Shown: positions 6,307-14,189, numbered from the stretch's first letter. The stretch: 33,440 nt of DNA from an uncultured Lachnospiraceae bacterium (GCA_947643615.1 CANRWO010000042.1:1-33440), one strand, 5' to 3'. Notes: a model not told the origin generated them from the letters alone. Numbers and translations are program-made.

Positions 6307-7392
6307 TTATGCATCCGTTCCCAAAATGGTTCCTCCGCCCAGCACATATTCTCCGTCATAGAACACGATTGCCTGCCCTGCCGTAGCTGCCCGCACCGGA
6401 CGCTCAAAAGTACACAAAACCCTTCCTCCGGGAAGCTTCTCGATCCGGCAGAACTCGCCTCTGTGGTTATAACGAATTTTGGCCAGGACTCTGGCAGGGG
6501 ATTCCAGATCCGCTACCGTCATATAATTCACTTCACCGCAGACAACCGTCTGTGTAAGAATGTCCCTGTCACTGCCGATCACCACCTCGTTGGCCTCCGG
6601 CCGGATCTCAGCCACAAACACACGCTCTCCCATGGGAAGCCCAAGTCCCCTCCTCTGGCCTATGGTGTAATGGGTGATCCCCTTGTGGGTACCCAGCACT
6701 TTGCCCTGGCTGTCCACGAACATTCCCGGCCCGGGCACACGTTCCCCCGCCACTCTGTCAATGAAACCCGCATAATCACCGTCCGGCACAAAGCAAATCT
6801 CCTGGCTGTCCGGCTTGTGCGCCACAGGCAGGCCTGCTGCCGCCGCGATTTCCCTGATTTCCTCCTTGGGATAGTCCCCCACAGGCATCAGCGTACGGGC
6901 AAGCTGCTCCTGGGTCAGATTGTACAATGCATAAGTCTGATCCTTGGCCGCCGTCACGGAACTGCGGATGGCATATCTGCCGGTGGGCAGCTTCTCAATC
7001 CTGGCATAATGCCCGGTGGCGATGAAATCTGCCCCAATTGCAAGGCTCCGTTCCAGGAGCGCCTCCCATTTTACATACCGGTTGCAGGCTATACAGGGAT
7101 TCGGAGTGTGTCCCCGCAGGTATTCCTCCACAAAATAATCCATCACACTGTTTTTGAATTCCTGCCTGAAATTCATCACATAATAGGGGATGCCCAGCAC
7201 CTCCGCCACACGGCCGGCATCCTCCACCGCCGACAACCCGCAGCAGCCGTTTCCCTCAAGCGACCGCTCCTTCTCCTCCTGCCAGATCTGCATGGTCACG
7301 CCGATCACATCATATCCCTGTTCCTTCAACAGATATGCCGCCACCGAGGAATCCACTCCGCCGGACATTCCTACCACAACTTTTTTTTTCAT
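6307..7392 (-). CDS. mnmA: tRNA-uridine 2-sulfurtransferase MnmA
   Basis: A 361-residue enzyme that thiolates the wobble uridine (s2U34) of tRNA-Lys, -Glu and -Gln using ATP and persulfide sulfur. GMSGGVDSSVAA at residues 8-19 is the PP-loop. The catalytic Cys pair is C103 in NPCIACN and C200 in SQEICFVPDG. ATGHYARI and the C-terminal beta-barrel region (GLGLPMGERVFVAEI, YDGEYVLGGGTI) are in place. Length is normal. GAGGAG lies 7 nt before the ATG. The cysteine desulfurase gene 2 kb upstream on the same strand is a likely sulfur donor. The 223-nt gap before it contains the 37-bp tandem repeats. Confidence 0.95.
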   Translation of the reverse strand: MKKKVVVGMSGGVDSSVAAYLLKEQGYDVIGVTMQIWQEEKERSLEGNGCCGLSAVEDAGRVAEVLGIPYYVMNFRQEFKNSVMDYFVEEYLRGHTPNPCIACNRYVKWEALLERSLAIGADFIATGHYARIEKLPTGRYAIRSSVTAAKDQTYALYNLTQEQLARTLMPVGDYPKEEIREIAAAAGLPVAHKPDSQEICFVPDGDYAGFIDRVAGERVPGPGMFVDSQGKVLGTHKGITHYTIGQRRGLGLPMGERVFVAEIRPEANEVVIGSDRDILTQTVVCGEVNYMTVADLESPARVLAKIRYNHRGEFCRIEKLPGGRVLCTFERPVRAATAGQAIVFYDGEYVLGGGTILGTDA

Positions 7393-7424
7393 CTAATCGC
7401 TCCTCATACGGCACATTTGCGTTT

Positions 7425-7550
7425 TCCCCCTGCAGGCAGATAATGCTGCCTGGCATCCATTGCCCCCTGCAGGCAGATAATGCTGCCTGGCATCCATTGC
7501 GCCCTGGGGCATATAACCGCTGCCTGGCATCCCTCTGTGCCCTGCGGGCA
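7425..7550 (-). repeat. 37-bp tandem repeat array in front of mnmA
   Basis: On the minus strand the element GGATGCC recurs exactly every 37 nt (7532, 7495, 7458). The unit copies nearest mnmA are almost identical, the third is diverged (TATATGCCCCAGG inside), and a partial fourth lies toward 7550. Units contain the dyad CAGGCAG/CTGCCTG with a 6-nt loop, so the array can fold into repeated hairpins. No coding gene is supported across it. Confidence 0.8.
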
Positions 7551-7589
7551 GAAAAGAAGACCCTCATGCTGCAGCCGCCCACGGGGTCT
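7549..7589 (-). terminator. Probable terminator of the HD-GYP gene
   Basis: Arms AGACCC (minus strand, 7589-7584) and GGGTCT (7563-7558) enclose a GC-rich segment that includes the dyad GCTGCAGC, and TCTTTTCT follows. It lies 27 nt after the HD-GYP stop. The stem is only 6 bp plus weaker inner pairs. Confidence 0.42.
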
Positions 7590-7615
7590 CCGGAATATTG
7601 AAAATGCCCTGTCTT

Positions 7616-8710
7616 CTACTCAATGATAATGCTGGCACATTTGATATCGTTGGCAAGGTCGAACACCCTTCCGCTTTTAAGTCCTACCACCTTCGGCCTC
7701 AATGGGTAGTGGGGCGTATTCATTACGACCCTTGCCCGTTCCCCGTTGCTCAGGGTCACCGAACTGTCCACAGGATAAAGGATCACGGTATCAATAAAGC
7801 TGCGCATAAAGTCCACGTCAAGCTCCTCCGTCATAGCCATGATCATCTCCAGCGCGTCATGCGCGGAAAACCCTTTCTTGTATGGCCTCTCCGTCACAAG
7901 CGCATCATAAATATCCGCTACGGACAACACTCTGGCGTAAGGGGAAATCTGCTTACCCGACAGCTTTAAGGGATACCCGCGCCCGTTGATCTTTTCATGG
8001 TGCTGCAATACTCCCGACACGATCTCCGTGGGGATATCGGATTTTTCCTTTAAAATTTTGTAACCAAACAATGTGTGGTTTTTCATGACAGTGAATTCAT
8101 CCTCTGTCAGCTTGCCTGCTTTGTTCAGAATCTCATTGGGGATCTGGGATTTTCCCACATCATGCAGCAGGCCCGACACGCCCACCTGATAAATGTCTTT
8201 CTCGGACATCCCGCTTTTCCTGGCAATGATCATAGCCATGGTGGCCACGTCCACACTGTGCTTAAACGTATATTCGTCACTGACCTTCAGGGCGTCAATA
8301 TTCATGGCAACCGCATCATTTTCGGAGATTGCCTGCATCAGGCTGTGGGTGATGTTGCTGGCAGTATTGGTGAAATCGGAAGAATTCGTATCACTGTACA
8401 GGAATTGTATCCCCTGGGAAACTCGCTGTTTCACACTGTCTGACAGCGTAACTTTGGCACGGTCGGCCACCTTCAGCTTTGCAATCGTCTCCAGGGTCTC
8501 AGGCGCGACTTCGATATCCTCGTCAGGGTCTTCCTCCCCCTCCCTGATATATACACCGGGGACTCCCATCTTGCGCAGGGCGTCAATCAGGAAACGGTCC
8601 AGCACCGTCTTCCGGGCAATCAAAATACGACCGGTCCGGTCGATAATTGCCTGGTCGATCATCATTCCCTCATCCAATAGCCTTGTGCTTGTGTATCTTC
8701 GTCTAACCAC
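7616..8710 (-). CDS. HD-GYP domain phosphodiesterase (cyclic-di-GMP type)
   Basis: A 364-residue cytoplasmic protein. The N-terminal 130 residues have no recognised sensor domain but are mostly helical (TLETIAKLK to HSLMQAISE). The HD-GYP domain follows: HSVDVATMAMIIA, HD at residues 183-184 in LLHDVGKSQIP, HTLFGYKIL, and the diagnostic HHEKINGRGYP at 237-247. ADIYDALVTERPYK is also typical. All metal ligands appear intact, so hydrolysis of c-di-GMP or a related cyclic dinucleotide is expected. A C-terminal tail of about 70 residues (LYPVDSSVTLSNGERARVVMN) looks like the small beta-rich module seen after some HD-GYP domains. I take GTG 8710 as start (GGTGG upstream). It has its own promoter and probable terminator. 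Confidence 0.88.
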   Translation of the reverse strand: MVRRRYTSTRLLDEGMMIDQAIIDRTGRILIARKTVLDRFLIDALRKMGVPGVYIREGEEDPDEDIEVAPETLETIAKLKVADRAKVTLSDSVKQRVSQGIQFLYSDTNSSDFTNTASNITHSLMQAISENDAVAMNIDALKVSDEYTFKHSVDVATMAMIIARKSGMSEKDIYQVGVSGLLHDVGKSQIPNEILNKAGKLTEDEFTVMKNHTLFGYKILKEKSDIPTEIVSGVLQHHEKINGRGYPLKLSGKQISPYARVLSVADIYDALVTERPYKKGFSAHDALEMIMAMTEELDVDFMRSFIDTVILYPVDSSVTLSNGERARVVMNTPHYPLRPKVVGLKSGRVFDLANDIKCASIIIE

Positions 8711-8791
8711 CTTTGTCCACCATAAATCCTTAACAGATTGTATATCGCTTATTACGTTTCATTCATTTTATAACCACCTGTTGGCACATTT

Positions 8792-8820
8792 ATTATACCT
8801 TATTTTTTCCTAATTTTCCA
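8792..8820 (-). promoter_or_regulatory. Promoter of the HD-GYP gene
   Basis: Minus strand: -35 TGGAAA (8820-8815), 17-nt spacer, -10 TATAAT (8797-8792). The predicted leader is about 75 nt. The surrounding DNA (8770-8840) is AT-rich compared with the flanking genes. Confidence 0.68.
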
Positions 8821-8880
8821 TATAAAAATATTACTATGTGAAAACAGCTGCCGGCAGCGTGGAAAGGGCGGGTTGACGGT

Positions 8881-9315
8881 TCAGTCGGTGATGTGCCTGT
8901 TTTCATGAATTTCCTCACCGGGTTCTTCCAGGCCTTCAATGACAATGCCCCTCTTTTGGGCATAATCCCGGAGAGCCGCACGGATTGCCTCCTCCGCCAG
9001 AAGCGAACAATGCACTTTCACAGGAGGGAGTCCGTCCAGGGCCTCCGTCACCGCCTGATTGGTCACCTGCAATGCCTCCCGAACCGTTTTTCCCTTCACC
9101 AGCTCCGTGGCCATGGAGCTGGTGGCCACAGCCGCACCACAGCCAAAGGTCTTGAATCTGGCCTCCCGGACAATGCCCTTTTCATCAATATCCAGAAAAA
9201 TTCTCATTATATCGCCGCATTTGGCATTGCCGACGGTCCCTACACCGCTGGCATTTTCTATCTCCCCTACATTCCTGGGATTTTGGAAATGATCCATAAC
9301 CTTTTCACTGTACAT
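8881..9315 (-). CDS. nifU: Fe-S cluster assembly scaffold, IscU/NifU N-terminal type
   Basis: A 144-residue scaffold on which [2Fe-2S]/[4Fe-4S] clusters are built from sulfur supplied by the cysteine desulfurase. The ligands C33 and D35 in AKCGD, C59 in FGCGAA and C103 in HCSLLAEEA are all present, as is the MYSEKVMDHFQNPRNVGEI opening. It lacks the extra C-terminal domains of nitrogen-fixation NifU. The C-terminus (about residues 120-144, IEGLEEPGEEIHENRHITD) is an acidic extension. GGAG and GAGG elements precede the ATG. It lies 154 nt after the nifS stop on the same strand. nifU and iscU are both in use for this type in Clostridia. Confidence 0.92.
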   Translation of the reverse strand: MYSEKVMDHFQNPRNVGEIENASGVGTVGNAKCGDIMRIFLDIDEKGIVREARFKTFGCGAAVATSSMATELVKGKTVREALQVTNQAVTEALDGLPPVKVHCSLLAEEAIRAALRDYAQKRGIVIEGLEEPGEEIHENRHITD

Positions 9316-9469
9316 GCTCCAGCCTCTTCCTCTTTATGATAATATCTGTTTCTGCGCTGCTCTCTACGCATCACAGGCTTTATAACGTACAACATACAAT
9401 ACACCAATCACATAAATATTCCGCACTGCAAATCTATAACCCCGTATTCTTCCAGGCGTAAGCCTGTCC

Positions 9470-10654
9470 CTATTTTATCCCCGGCTCCCCGTATTTCAGG
9501 AAGTCTTCATAGAGGGGGGACATTTCCCTCAGCCTCGCCACAATTTTTTTCAGTTCTTCCACCACAAAATCCGCCTCTTCCAGGGTATTTTCCTCGGAAA
9601 GGGACAGCCGCAGGGAACCGTGGGCCTCTTCTTCGTTTAATCCAATGGCCAAAAGCACATGGGAAGGATCCAGTGCGCCGGAAGTACAGGCAGAACCGCT
9701 GGAACCACAGATGCCTTTCATGTCCAGCATAATCAACACCGATTCCCCTTCTACGAACCGAAAAGAGAAATTTACATTGCCCGGAAGCCGCTTTGTCCTG
9801 TGCCCGTTTAAACGGCAATAGGGGATCTCCGACTCAATCCTTCTTATGAGGTGGTCTCTGATCTGCTCTTCCCTGGCGGCCCTTTCCGCCATGGTTTCGG
9901 CAGCCTTTGCCGCCGCTGCGCCTAACCCCACGATCCCCGGCACGTTCTCCGTACCGGCTCTTCGGTCCCTCTCCTGGGCGCCGCCGTGCAGAAAAGAACG
10001 GAGCTTCACCCCGGTACGAACGTAAAGGAACCCTGCCCCTTTGGGGCCTCCAAATTTGTGGCCGCTGGCGCTGAGCATGTCAATATGCAATTCGTCTACC
10101 CGGACTGGCAGATGCCCGAAGGCCTGCACAGCGTCCGTATGAAACAGGATCCCATGCTTTTGGGCCATGGCCCCTATCTCCTCAATGGGTTCTATCGTGC
10201 CGATCTCATTGTTGGCAAACATAATGCTGATCAGGATCGTGTCGGGGCGGATGGCTGCCTCCAGTTCCCCGATATCCACCACCCCATCCCGGCCCACTCC
10301 CAGATAAGTCACTTCAAACCCGTTTTTCTCCAGATATTCACAAGTGTGCAAAATGGCGTGGTGCTCGATTTTTGTAGTGATAATATGCTTTCCCTTACCG
10401 CTATACGCTTCTGCAACGGATTTTAAGGCCCAATTATCGGCCTCAGACCCCCCTGCGGTAAAAAAGATTTCTTCCTGCTTTGCGCCCAGAACAGATGCGA
10501 TCGCCCTGCGCGCCCCGTTGATTGCCTTTTTGCCGGCAGAACCCAGAGAGTAAACCGCGCTGGGATTCCCGTAATTTTCCGAAAAGTAGGGCAGCATTGC
10601 CTGCACAACTTCCGGCGCGGTCCTGGTGGTTGCCGCATTGTCCATGTATATCAT
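9470..10654 (-). CDS. nifS: Cysteine desulfurase NifS/IscS type
   Basis: A 394-residue PLP enzyme that takes sulfur from L-cysteine as an enzyme persulfide. MIYMDNAATTRTAPEVV is the usual start. ANNEIGTIEPIEEIG and FHTDAVQAFGHLPV hold PLP-binding residues, and the PLP Lys is K200 in SASGHKFGGPKG. The persulfide Cys is C323 in GSSGSACTSG, and the catalytic loop is the class I (NifS/IscS) kind. The start is ATG 10654 with GGAAGG about 11 nt upstream. It heads the nifS-nifU pair and has a strong upstream promoter and a long leader of about 190 nt. Partners are NifU and probably MnmA. Confidence 0.94.
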   Translation of the reverse strand: MIYMDNAATTRTAPEVVQAMLPYFSENYGNPSAVYSLGSAGKKAINGARRAIASVLGAKQEEIFFTAGGSEADNWALKSVAEAYSGKGKHIITTKIEHHAILHTCEYLEKNGFEVTYLGVGRDGVVDIGELEAAIRPDTILISIMFANNEIGTIEPIEEIGAMAQKHGILFHTDAVQAFGHLPVRVDELHIDMLSASGHKFGGPKGAGFLYVRTGVKLRSFLHGGAQERDRRAGTENVPGIVGLGAAAAKAAETMAERAAREEQIRDHLIRRIESEIPYCRLNGHRTKRLPGNVNFSFRFVEGESVLIMLDMKGICGSSGSACTSGALDPSHVLLAIGLNEEEAHGSLRLSLSEENTLEEADFVVEELKKIVARLREMSPLYEDFLKYGEPGIK

Positions 10655-10849
10655 ATGAATACCATACCTTCCCGTAACCCATTATTTTCTATTTCGTTGT
10701 ACCAGTGTAGCAACCGCCTTTGCTGTGAGTGGCTGGAAGTACTTCTCACACTGCTTCCTTTTGCCACCTTGGGCGGGGTTCAAATCTGGTATGTGAAATT
10801 TTATATATCAGCTTTTTCATACCACATCACTAGGAATTAAGCTATTCTT
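10655..10849 (-). promoter_or_regulatory. Long structured leader of nifS (no known riboswitch recognised)
   Basis: The predicted transcript has about 190 nt before the ATG. It contains the dyads TGGTATG/CATACCA (10793-10828, imperfect stem with a large loop) and TGTGAG/CTCACA (10721-10753) with an AAGTACTT palindrome inside. I recognise no T-box or riboswitch consensus. A regulator-binding or attenuation role is only a possibility. Confidence 0.3.
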
Positions 10850-10878
10850 ATATTAGCACCGCCCCTTTGTTCTGTCAA
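10850..10878 (-). promoter_or_regulatory. Sigma-A-type promoter of nifS-nifU
   Basis: Minus strand: consensus -35 TTGACA (10878-10873), 17-nt spacer, -10 TAATAT (10855-10850). It sits only about 20 nt from the start of the divergent flippase gene at 10897. Confidence 0.72.
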
Positions 10879-10896
10879 CCGCCAAAAAGGAATATA

Positions 10897-12258
10897 ATGG
10901 TGAAAAAGTATCCTCGAGCATTCTATTTTATGAAGAAAAGTAACCGTCACCCACTTATCATTGGGACACTGATCCTCACTGCCACCGGATTCTTAAGCCG
11001 GATCATCGGCTTTTTTTATCGGATCTATCTGTCGCGCCTCTTCGGGGAGGAGGGAATGGGTATCTATCAACTGCTGAACCCTGTTCTTTCCCTGGCCTTC
11101 TCCCTGACTGCCGCGGGCTACCAGACCGCCATTTCCAAGCTGGTTGCAGAGCGAACGGCCACGGATCGTTCCCACTCCCTCCAGCCGATGTTTGCGGGAT
11201 TAAGCATTTCCCTTCCCCTGTCCCTTTTATGCAACGGTGTCATATACCTTTTTGCAGACCCCATTGCGGTCAGGCTGCTGGGGGAACCGCGGACAGCAAT
11301 GATGCTGCGGATCCTCTCCTTCTCCATACCTCTCAGCGCCGTACATTCCTGTATCAACGGCTATTTTTACGGCATAAAAAAAGCGGGCGTCCCTGCTGCC
11401 TCCCAGTTGGTGGAGCAAGTCGTCCGCGTTGCCAGTGTATATTTGGTATCATGGTATTGCTTTTCCATCGGAAGAGAACCTGCAATAGGGGTTGCCGTGC
11501 TTGGCCTGACCATAGGAGAATTCTTTTCCATGTTGGTATCCATTGTGTCCATCGCCCTATGCAGGGGGGCATACACTGCCTCATCCTTACATACGGTACG
11601 CCGAAGCGTCTACCTCCCCCTGATGCAGATGGCCCTTCCCCTGACCGCGAACCGCATTGTGCTGAACCTTCTGCAAAGCGTGGAATCCGTATCCATCCCG
11701 GCCAGGCTGCGCATGTACGGCTATGATAATGCCACTGCCCTGAGCGTCTACGGGGTGCTTACCGGAATGGCCATGCCCATGATCTTTTTCCCAAACGCCC
11801 TGACTAACTCTGTGGCAGTAATGCTCCTACCCATCATTTCGGAAAGCTATGCACTGGGGGACATCGGGAAAGTTCGCTCCGCCACCCTCCGCACCGTAAA
11901 GTATTGCGGGATAATGGGTATCACATGTATGCTGGTTTTCCTGTCCCTGGGACGGTGGGCCGGAAGCTTTCTGTTTGGCAGCGAACTGGCCGGGCACTTT
12001 ATCGCTACTCTGGGATTCATCTGCCCCTTCCTCTATCTGGATACCACTTTATCCAGCATCCTCCAGGGTTTGGGGATGGCAGGCCATATTTTTGTCATGA
12101 ATGTGCTCAGCCTGCTGATCCGTCTGGGTTTTGTATTTTGGGCAGTCCCTGTTTATGGCATCACAGGCTATCTCTGGGGCATCCTTGCCAGCCAGTTGGC
12201 ACAGAGTGTACTTTATCTGCTATGCCTCAGCCGCTTCCTTCGGAAAGTAAAGGATTAG
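10897..12258 (+). CDS. Polysaccharide flippase of the MATE/MOP superfamily (SpoVB/MurJ-like)
   Basis: A 453-residue integral membrane protein with about 12-14 hydrophobic spans. It is probably a lipid-linked oligosaccharide or lipid II flippase. The N-terminal pattern (IIGTLILTATGFLSRIIGFFYRIYLSRLFGEEGMGIYQL) is typical of SpoVB/YkvU/MurJ-like proteins of spore formers. GYFYGIKKAGVPAASQLVEQVVRV and GLGMAGHIFVMNVLSLLIRL fit the second bundle. ATG 10897 is chosen because AAAAAGGA lies 6 nt upstream; GTG 10900 and ATG 10930 are alternatives. It is divergent from nifS and convergent with the XRE gene, only 33 nt away. A role in spore cortex synthesis is a family-level guess. Confidence 0.82.
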   Translation: MVKKYPRAFYFMKKSNRHPLIIGTLILTATGFLSRIIGFFYRIYLSRLFGEEGMGIYQLLNPVLSLAFSLTAAGYQTAISKLVAERTATDRSHSLQPMFAGLSISLPLSLLCNGVIYLFADPIAVRLLGEPRTAMMLRILSFSIPLSAVHSCINGYFYGIKKAGVPAASQLVEQVVRVASVYLVSWYCFSIGREPAIGVAVLGLTIGEFFSMLVSIVSIALCRGAYTASSLHTVRRSVYLPLMQMALPLTANRIVLNLLQSVESVSIPARLRMYGYDNATALSVYGVLTGMAMPMIFFPNALTNSVAVMLLPIISESYALGDIGKVRSATLRTVKYCGIMGITCMLVFLSLGRWAGSFLFGSELAGHFIATLGFICPFLYLDTTLSSILQGLGMAGHIFVMNVLSLLIRLGFVFWAVPVYGITGYLWGILASQLAQSVLYLLCLSRFLRKVKD

Positions 12259-12262
12259 CTTT

Positions 12263-12321
12263 CCGCTTTGCTCTTTATATAAAGTACAGGTTTAACTCTC
12301 CGCTTTGCTCTTTATATAAGG
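12263..12321. repeat. 20-bp direct repeat, spacing 37 bp, at the 3' end of the XRE gene
   Basis: CCGCTTTGCTCTTTATATAA occurs at 12263 and again at 12300. The second copy encodes the last residues of the XRE protein (YIKSKAES) and the first lies beyond its stop. The first copy overlaps a weak stem CGGAAAG/CTTTCCG (12241-12265) that could act as the end signal of the flippase transcript. Confidence 0.6.
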
Positions 12322-13254
12322 AAGTAAGAGCGCTGCCAATAAACCCGTTACCGCCATTCCCCAGAAAAATGTGACCAGAAGCTGCAGCCTGTGTTGGCTG
12401 ACAAAATATTTATAGCTGTACCCCATGATCTCACTGCTCCAGTAATAGGTAGGCTGCCCCGCTCCATTATAAGTAATTCTGGGCACCATTACTTTATGCA
12501 TTCTGGACAGCACATAGATAACGAAATTACCCAGCAGTCCCGTCAGCGCAGCGCACCACCCTATTATCCTGTACCGGCATTTCTCCTTAGCCTTCCCGCC
12601 TGTCTTTACATCAGCAGCATGATGACGGCTTCCATGTCCGCCCTCCCCGGCCGCTACTCCGCAGGAACCCTCCATCCCTGGATTTTCTCCGGGTATTCCG
12701 GGGGAGGTTCCGCCCTCCGGGGCGATGACGGTTCCTGCATCCTCCTTTTCAACTTCTGAGCCGGTGACGAACCCTGCATGGCTCCTTCCGCCCTCCGGGG
12801 CGGTAGCAGTCGCTGCATCCTCCTTTTCAACTTCTGACCTGGCGACGAACCCTGCATGGTTCTTTCCGCCCTCCGGGGCGGTGGCAGTCGCTGCATCCTC
12901 CTTTTCAACTTCTGAGCCGGTGACGAACCCTGCATGGCTCCTTCCGCCCTCCGGGGCAATGGCAGTCGCTGCATCCTCCTTTTCAACTTCTGAGCCGGTG
13001 ACGAACCCTGCACGGTTCTTTCCGCCCTCCGGGGCAGTGACGGTGGCTGGGACTTCCTGTCCGTCATCCAGCAGGTAATCCGCCGTGACCCCAAACAGCC
13101 TGCTCAGCTGCAGGATATTGGAAGCTTCCGGCTGTGCCGAACCCATCTCCCACCGGGAAACCGCCTGCCTGGAAACATGCAGCCTTTCTGCCAAATCTTC
13201 CTGGGACATTCCCTCTTTCTTCCGCAGCGCCAATATTTTGTCCGATAGCTTCAA
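12292..13254 (-). CDS. XRE-family regulator with repeat linker and two C-terminal membrane segments
   Basis: A 320-residue protein in three parts. Residues 1-65 are an XRE (Cro/CI) helix-turn-helix (LRKKEGMSQEDLAERLHVSRQAVSRWEMG...). Residues about 70-185 are a hydrophilic linker made of four 26-residue repeats plus a partial fifth (APEGG-(K/R)(N/S)-HAGFV-TGSEVEKEDA). The C-terminal 96 residues contain two membrane spans (about 229-250 and 291-314) joined by an aromatic loop. The start is a TTG at 13254 with GGGAGGA 6-7 nt upstream. It should be a membrane-tethered transcription factor; ligand and targets are unknown. It lies downstream of sigG on the same strand, with a possible promoter at 13326-13354. 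Confidence 0.8.
   Translation of the reverse strand: MKLSDKILALRKKEGMSQEDLAERLHVSRQAVSRWEMGSAQPEASNILQLSRLFGVTADYLLDDGQEVPATVTAPEGGKNRAGFVTGSEVEKEDAATAIAPEGGRSHAGFVTGSEVEKEDAATATAPEGGKNHAGFVARSEVEKEDAATATAPEGGRSHAGFVTGSEVEKEDAGTVIAPEGGTSPGIPGENPGMEGSCGVAAGEGGHGSRHHAADVKTGGKAKEKCRYRIIGWCAALTGLLGNFVIYVLSRMHKVMVPRITYNGAGQPTYYWSSEIMGYSYKYFVSQHRLQLLVTFFWGMAVTGLLAALLLPYIKSKAES
12710..13037 (-). repeat. 78-bp minisatellite within the XRE gene
   Basis: The element CCGCCCTCCGG (plus strand) recurs at 12710, 12788, 12866, 12944 and 13022, always 78 bp apart. That gives four full units and a partial fifth. Because 78 is 26 codons, gain or loss of a unit keeps the frame. Units alternate between two variants (APEGGKN and APEGGRS), as if a two-unit block had been copied. 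Confidence 0.95.
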
Positions 13255-13325
13255 ATTGAAATCCTCCCTCCGCTCCTTTTACGGAAATCTCTTCGCCTCA
13301 TTTTCCGAAACTTACAGGCAATTTC

Positions 13326-13354
13326 ATTTTAAACGCTGACCGGCTGCGGCGCAA
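13326..13354 (-). promoter_or_regulatory. Possible promoter of the XRE gene
   Basis: Minus strand: -35-like TTGCGC (13354-13349), 17-nt spacer, -10 TAAAAT (13331-13326), 72 nt before the TTG start. Upstream, TGTAAAG occurs three times between about 13361 and 13402. The -35 match is weak. Confidence 0.38.
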
Positions 13355-13406
13355 CCACATCCTCTTTACATTTTCGCAACAAAACTTTACACACGCTTTA
13401 CAAAAT

Positions 13407-14189
13407 CTATGCGGTGAGGTAATTCCGCATTGTGCGCAGGGCATTTTTCTCCAGGCGGGAAACCTGTGCCTGGGAGATGCCGATCGCCTCCGCCACCTCC
13501 ATCTGGGTCTTCCCCTCAAAAAACCGGAGGGAGATGATCTCGTGTTCCCTGGGGTTCAATTTCTTCATGGCTTCGCTGAGGGAGAGATTCTCGATCCAGG
13601 TTTCTTCTTTATTTTTCTTGTCGCTGATCTGGTCCATGACATAAAGCGTGTCACCGCCGTCCGTAAAAATAGGCTCATATAAGCTCATGGGGTTTTGGAT
13701 CGCATCAAGGGCGTAGACGATGTCTTCCTTGGAAATGCCTACCTCGGAAGCAATCTCTTCTATGGAAGGCTCCTTGAGGTTCTTCCGGGTCAGGGCCTCC
13801 TTGGTGTATATCGCTTTATATGCAGTATCCTTCAGGGAACGGGATACCCTGATACTGCTGCTGTTATCCCTGAGAAAACGTCTGATCTCACCAATAATCA
13901 TAGGGACTGCGTAGGTGGAAAATTTGACATTGAGCGAAGAATCAAAATTGTCAATCGCTTTGATAAGCCCAATACAGCCAATTTGAAACAGGTCGTCCAC
14001 ATTTTCATTGCTGGAAGAAAACCTTTTGATCACACTGAGCACCAGACGGAGATTGCCTTCAATGTAAGTCTCCCTTGCCTCCTTATCGCCTTCCTCGATC
14101 TGGCGGAACAGCGCTTCCTTTTCCGCCGCCTTTAAAAGAGGAAGCTTTGCAGTGTTCACACCGCATATTTCTACTTTTCCCAGTGCCAT
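13407..14189 (-). CDS. sigG: Sporulation sigma factor sigma-G
   Basis: A 260-residue forespore-specific late sigma factor. The start is set at ATG 14189, giving MALGKVEICGVNTAKLPLL, which aligns with the conserved sigma-G N-terminus; an upstream ATG at 14201 would add residues of no similarity. Region 2 (NLRLVLSVIKRF, DDLFQIGCIGLIKAIDNFD, VKFSTYAVPMIIGEIRRFLRDN) recognises the -10. Region 4 (LNPREHEIISLRFFEGKTQMEVAEAIGISQAQVSRLEK) recognises the -35. It directs late forespore genes after engulfment. No obvious sigma-F/G promoter could be fixed in the 227 nt upstream. It is separated from sigE by about 4 kb, unlike the usual adjacent arrangement. Confidence 0.95.
   Translation of the reverse strand: MALGKVEICGVNTAKLPLLKAAEKEALFRQIEEGDKEARETYIEGNLRLVLSVIKRFSSSNENVDDLFQIGCIGLIKAIDNFDSSLNVKFSTYAVPMIIGEIRRFLRDNSSSIRVSRSLKDTAYKAIYTKEALTRKNLKEPSIEEIASEVGISKEDIVYALDAIQNPMSLYEPIFTDGGDTLYVMDQISDKKNKEETWIENLSLSEAMKKLNPREHEIISLRFFEGKTQMEVAEAIGISQAQVSRLEKNALRTMRNYLTA

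Noticed and set aside
7425..7550. CRISPR-like array
   Set aside because: The 37-bp units are contiguous, with no unique spacers, and there are no cas genes.
10771..10800. tRNA-like T-loop (GGTTCAAATCT)
   Set aside because: The flanking bases cannot form a T-stem, and no acceptor, D or anticodon arm could be drawn upstream.
12710..13037. CRISPR or mobile element in the 78-bp array
   Set aside because: Units are head-to-tail, in frame with the XRE gene and have no spacers.
12654..13094. 146-residue Arg-rich frame across the minisatellite
   Set aside because: Explained by the repeat lacking stops in other frames; the XRE frame has the HTH, membrane spans and ribosome binding site.
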